A stretch of 13,671 nt of DNA from Candidatus Bathyarchaeota archaeon (GTDB taxonomy: Archaea > Thermoproteota > Bathyarchaeia > RBG-16-48-13 > JAGMEO01). A model generated the notes under the pieces. It ran no database searches, was not told the DNA's origin, and was given only the letters and a program-made list of their open reading frames with translations. The position numbers and the translations under genes were made by a program. This document shows, piece after piece, positions 11,253-13,671 of this stretch. The number at the start of each line of letters is the position of its first letter. Position 1 is the stretch's first letter. The DNA lies in assembly GCA_030602965.1 (NCBI GenBank), contig JAUVYS010000020.1, positions 1 through 13,671 on the forward strand, written 5' to 3'.

Positions 11253-11396
11253 ACGGAGAAAACCGCTCCGACTTAAAAGAATACGTTCTCTTAATTCAAG
11301 TCATGAACTATATACTTAAGATATATAACCTTATTCCGAGCTCCAGACCTAAAATATATTAGTTTTTTCGGATTTTTTCTAATTTAAATTAGGTTT

Positions 11397-12527
11397 TCAA
11401 TGAAATTTAAAGATTCTTGAAAATACATTTGGTGAAATGAAATGAATAGTTTCTATGTTTCGTGCGTATGCACTGAATTCAAAACGTGTTTTCTGGTAGA
11501 TGTATATTGTATTGTCAATTATGTTCCTTTTCTCTATGAAACCAACTTTTGGAGTTCCAATCGCCAGATAGATGTCTGAAGGGACTATGCTAATTCCAAC
11601 TATAAAGCTAACCACCGCTAGTGTAAATATTCTTTTCCGATTTCTATTCAAATATATCGAGAGTTTTTTTGTTTTTTTTCTTAAATCAATTTTTTTTATT
11701 GTTGGATTGAATAGAATTATAGTTACAGCTACAACAATGAAAACAAGGATTCCTGAAGAACGTGAGACATCGGACAAGTGTGTTATAAAAATAATTCTTG
11801 AAAGAGCTGGGTATAAGCTCAGTGAAGTTTCAAATATCAAACTTGTTAAAAAGATGCTGATTGTTGCCCAAATGATCCATTGTGAATGCGTTTTACACCA
11901 TTCTAAGATTTTTGAGTTTTCCCATAATCTCATATGTCTGAAAAATAAAACTGTGGCTCCAACCAAAAGAAAAATAGGTATTGTATTATTTAACCAATTG
12001 AATGGAGTTATTATCCAGAATAAAAAGGCAATAAAACTAAAGATAATAGCTGATAAATAAATTGTAAGAGAAGTATCTGTGGTCTTCCAAGCATCTTTAA
12101 TTCTTTCTTTTGGTTCATCTAACCAGATGCGTATTTGTGTTTGATCTGCAAAATATCTGACATCATCAATTCGATACGGTGCTTTACCGTCTGAAGTCAC
12201 ATAATATGAACCTGGCTTTCTTGTTTTTAGTTTGATTGCGACAATATCTTTGCCTTTATAATTAATGTTAAACCAGGTATACTGAAGTGAGGGCTCTACT
12301 CGTTTAGCTATCTGTGAGAGTTGTTGTTGTCTTGCTTTTAATATCTGATCATTTAAAGTGCCCGTTCCTTTAAGATCAACCCTGCCTAAAATTTCTAAAG
12401 AGTCGTCTATTCCAAAAAAAATCCAACCAGAATCTTCTAAAGGTTTTGAATTAGCAATAGCAACTAATGATTCCTCTATTTTTTTACCTTGAACATTAAT
12501 GAGTTCTAATGACCTTTTAAGCTCCAC
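11397..12527 (-). CDS. AlbA_2/Schlafen-like N-terminal domain joined to a multi-span membrane part
   Basis: The N-terminus has the features of AlbA_2 (formerly AAA_4) domains: VELKRSLELIN, the helix IEESLVAIANS, the strand WIFFGIDDSLEILG, and later QYTWFNINYKGKDIVAIKLK and KAPYRIDDVRYFA. Such domains are ATP- or nucleic-acid-linked and are common in regulators and defence proteins. From about residue 150 there are roughly five membrane helices (SAIIFSFIAFLFWI; IPIFLLVGATVLFF; IIWATISIFLTSLIF; ILVFIVVAVTIILF; FTLAVVSFIVGISIV), then a soluble tail. The GTG at 12527 is used, but the frame is open and protein-like further up (DLFKENIEAQRIIEQTFKNR, then KETSKVELK), to about 12614. A GGAG site lies at 12613-12616 with no standard start after it; a CTG at 12599 is possible. 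The true N-terminus is probably longer. Confidence 0.7.
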   Translation of the reverse strand: MELKRSLELINVQGKKIEESLVAIANSKPLEDSGWIFFGIDDSLEILGRVDLKGTGTLNDQILKARQQQLSQIAKRVEPSLQYTWFNINYKGKDIVAIKLKTRKPGSYYVTSDGKAPYRIDDVRYFADQTQIRIWLDEPKERIKDAWKTTDTSLTIYLSAIIFSFIAFLFWIITPFNWLNNTIPIFLLVGATVLFFRHMRLWENSKILEWCKTHSQWIIWATISIFLTSLIFETSLSLYPALSRIIFITHLSDVSRSSGILVFIVVAVTIILFNPTIKKIDLRKKTKKLSIYLNRNRKRIFTLAVVSFIVGISIVPSDIYLAIGTPKVGFIEKRNIIDNTIYIYQKTRFEFSAYARNIETIHFISPNVFSRIFKFH

Positions 12528-12763
12528 TTTTGACGTTTCTTTCCGATTCTTGAACGTTTGTTCAATTATTCTCTGCGCTTCAATATTTTCTTTAAACAGA
12601 TCTCTGTTTACGCTCCTTTTTATCTATAATCACAGAGTAAAGAATATCTGATTTATTTTTTCTGTAAATCTTTATTACCTTCAGACACTTTAAACCACTA
12701 ATTTCTCCACTCTATCTATGGATTTAATATTGGAAAAGAATTAAAAAGATTCTCATAGATCGA

Positions 12764-13477
12764 TTACTTTGCATGGGACGCTTTCTCTCTCAGTTGTTTT
12801 TTCTCTACCTTGGTAAACTTCTTCAGTTCCTCTATTAACTTCATTGTTTTAGATAATGATGGTTCAGGTAGATTACACCCGTAATTATCATAACCCACAG
12901 AAACAATTACTGGCTTAATGTCTTTAATCCATCTGAGAAATACCTCTAAGTCAAAATCAACTATTGGCTCTATCGAAATATGTTTCCTTCCCCATTCTAA
13001 TTGCTTCATAGCTGCATATCTTTCTTTAACCTCTGGAGCTTCTGAAAGATTATAGTCGCTGTTTGCCTCAATAGTCGATGACAAGATCGCATTTTCAGGA
13101 ATTAACTCCAACCAGTCATAATATCTCCTAGGATTTTTGGTCTCAAAGAAAAAGATTGTTCTAGGACTATTCTGACAAGCTTCTAATACCCGTTTAATCC
13201 AACGATCTTCAATCCATCGACCCCACATATCTCCCATGGATACAACGAAAACTACAGTATTAGGCTTCCATGTTTTCCTCAATTCTTTCGCAATCAGCTT
13301 AGGATGATCAAAGCCATCTCGGTATCGTTTCACATATGGATTATCCTTAAGTCTTAATGCAATCCTTGCAGCCCAGCACCCATCACCATAACAATGATGC
13401 TTGCAACCCACAATTGGATTCCACGTTTCAATCGGATAATCCGTATCCAAATGAAACATCCTTGACTTTCTGGCCAA
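12764..13477 (-). CDS. DUF5131 (Gp37/Gp68-like) protein
   Basis: A 237-residue protein of the DUF5131 family, first known from phage Gp37/Gp68 and thought to be radical-SAM-like. Hallmarks are ETWNPIVGC near residue 17, the Cys cluster, CWAARIALRL, VVFVVSMGDMWGRWIEDRW, FFFETKNPRRYYDWLELIP, SSTIEANSDY, and SIEPIVDFDLEVFL followed by a Gly-rich loop. Homologues commonly have C-x3-C-x2-C; here the cluster is C25-x3-C29-x4-C34 (GCKHHCYGDGCW), two residues longer. If it binds a 4Fe-4S cluster, this spacing is unusual. I used the TTG at 13477; an ATG at 13459 would drop six residues. It has no close operon partner. The family is sure; the activity is not known. Confidence 0.85.
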   Translation of the reverse strand: MARKSRMFHLDTDYPIETWNPIVGCKHHCYGDGCWAARIALRLKDNPYVKRYRDGFDHPKLIAKELRKTWKPNTVVFVVSMGDMWGRWIEDRWIKRVLEACQNSPRTIFFFETKNPRRYYDWLELIPENAILSSTIEANSDYNLSEAPEVKERYAAMKQLEWGRKHISIEPIVDFDLEVFLRWIKDIKPVIVSVGYDNYGCNLPEPSLSKTMKLIEELKKFTKVEKKQLREKASHAK

Positions 13478-13671
13478 CCTGCTTCCATTAATTCCCTACT
13501 TTCACAAGTAATTCTGTTATAAAATATGTAGTGATCATCAATATTTCTTTCGCATCGCCCAAAACAAGTAATTCTATAATCTTGGAAAGCAAAATCAGAA
13601 GTTACTCAACTGTAAACCACTCCCCCCCTGTACAACATACATGTATGTAAGAAGAAAAAAAGCTCAAAACG
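13478..13671. other. Gene-free end of the window with a 14-bp palindrome
   Basis: I see no gene. ACATACATGTATGT at 13635-13648 is a perfect palindrome of operator length. The motif ACAAGTAATTCT is present twice, about 60 bases apart (near 13505 and 13564), with a TTATAA- or TATAAT-like sequence just after each. These may be regulatory sites of the minus-strand DUF5131 gene or of a gene beyond the window. Confidence 0.35.

Noticed and set aside
11572..12060. 162-codon plus-strand frame opposite the membrane protein
   Set aside because: Antisense shadow.

Overview
The window looks archaeal. It is AT-rich, and several genes have a TATA-like box about 25-45 bases upstream with little or no leader, while others carry a GGTGA or GGAGG ribosome binding site. 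It also holds a protein with two PhoU/TrkA-C units, a small AbrB-type regulator and an IscS-like protein with an Asp where the cofactor lysine should be, a change I recall from the Archaeoglobus IscS. A TACK-type archaeon such as Bathyarchaeia is possible, but I cannot prove the lineage from sequence alone.

Region 1 (1-511) holds a possible gene tail, a stem-rich stretch, and two tiny divergent reading frames with good ribosome binding sites: one hydrophobic (minus strand) and one strongly acidic (plus strand).

Region 2 (515-3594, minus strand) is a tight eight-gene sulfur and Fe-S operon: a 42-residue TRASH/YHS-like zinc protein, TusA, a DsrE-like protein, IscS/NifS, IscU, a 46-residue Cys/His-rich protein, CutA and a DUF1858 protein. 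Three of these (42, 46 and 104 residues) are easily missed. The IscS-like protein has its active-site Cys loop but lacks the lysine that normally binds pyridoxal phosphate, so sulfur may reach IscU by another route, perhaps through TusA and DsrE.

Region 3 (3681-9638) is a pile-up of related IS6-like transposons. The youngest, 5635-9630, is 3,996 bp with perfect 50-bp inverted repeats and an 8-bp target duplication (CTAATTAA). It carries an intact transposase with SWIM and zinc-ribbon domains, a divergent AbrB-type gene with an array of seven TACCTA boxes between them, and several passenger genes. Three other places keep only the last codons of a related transposase. In all four cases a different passenger gene lies tail-to-tail with the transposase, just before the element end. 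This repeated arrangement is the most interesting pattern in the window. Two unrecognised convergent genes (4167-4682 and 4689-5090) lie between relics.

Region 4 (9679-13477) holds an ArsR-type regulator (plus strand), a double PhoU/TrkA-C protein, a membrane protein with an AlbA_2-like N-terminal domain, and a DUF5131 (Gp37/Gp68-like) protein with an unusual Cys motif, the last three on the minus strand. The final 194 bases hold no gene I can support.
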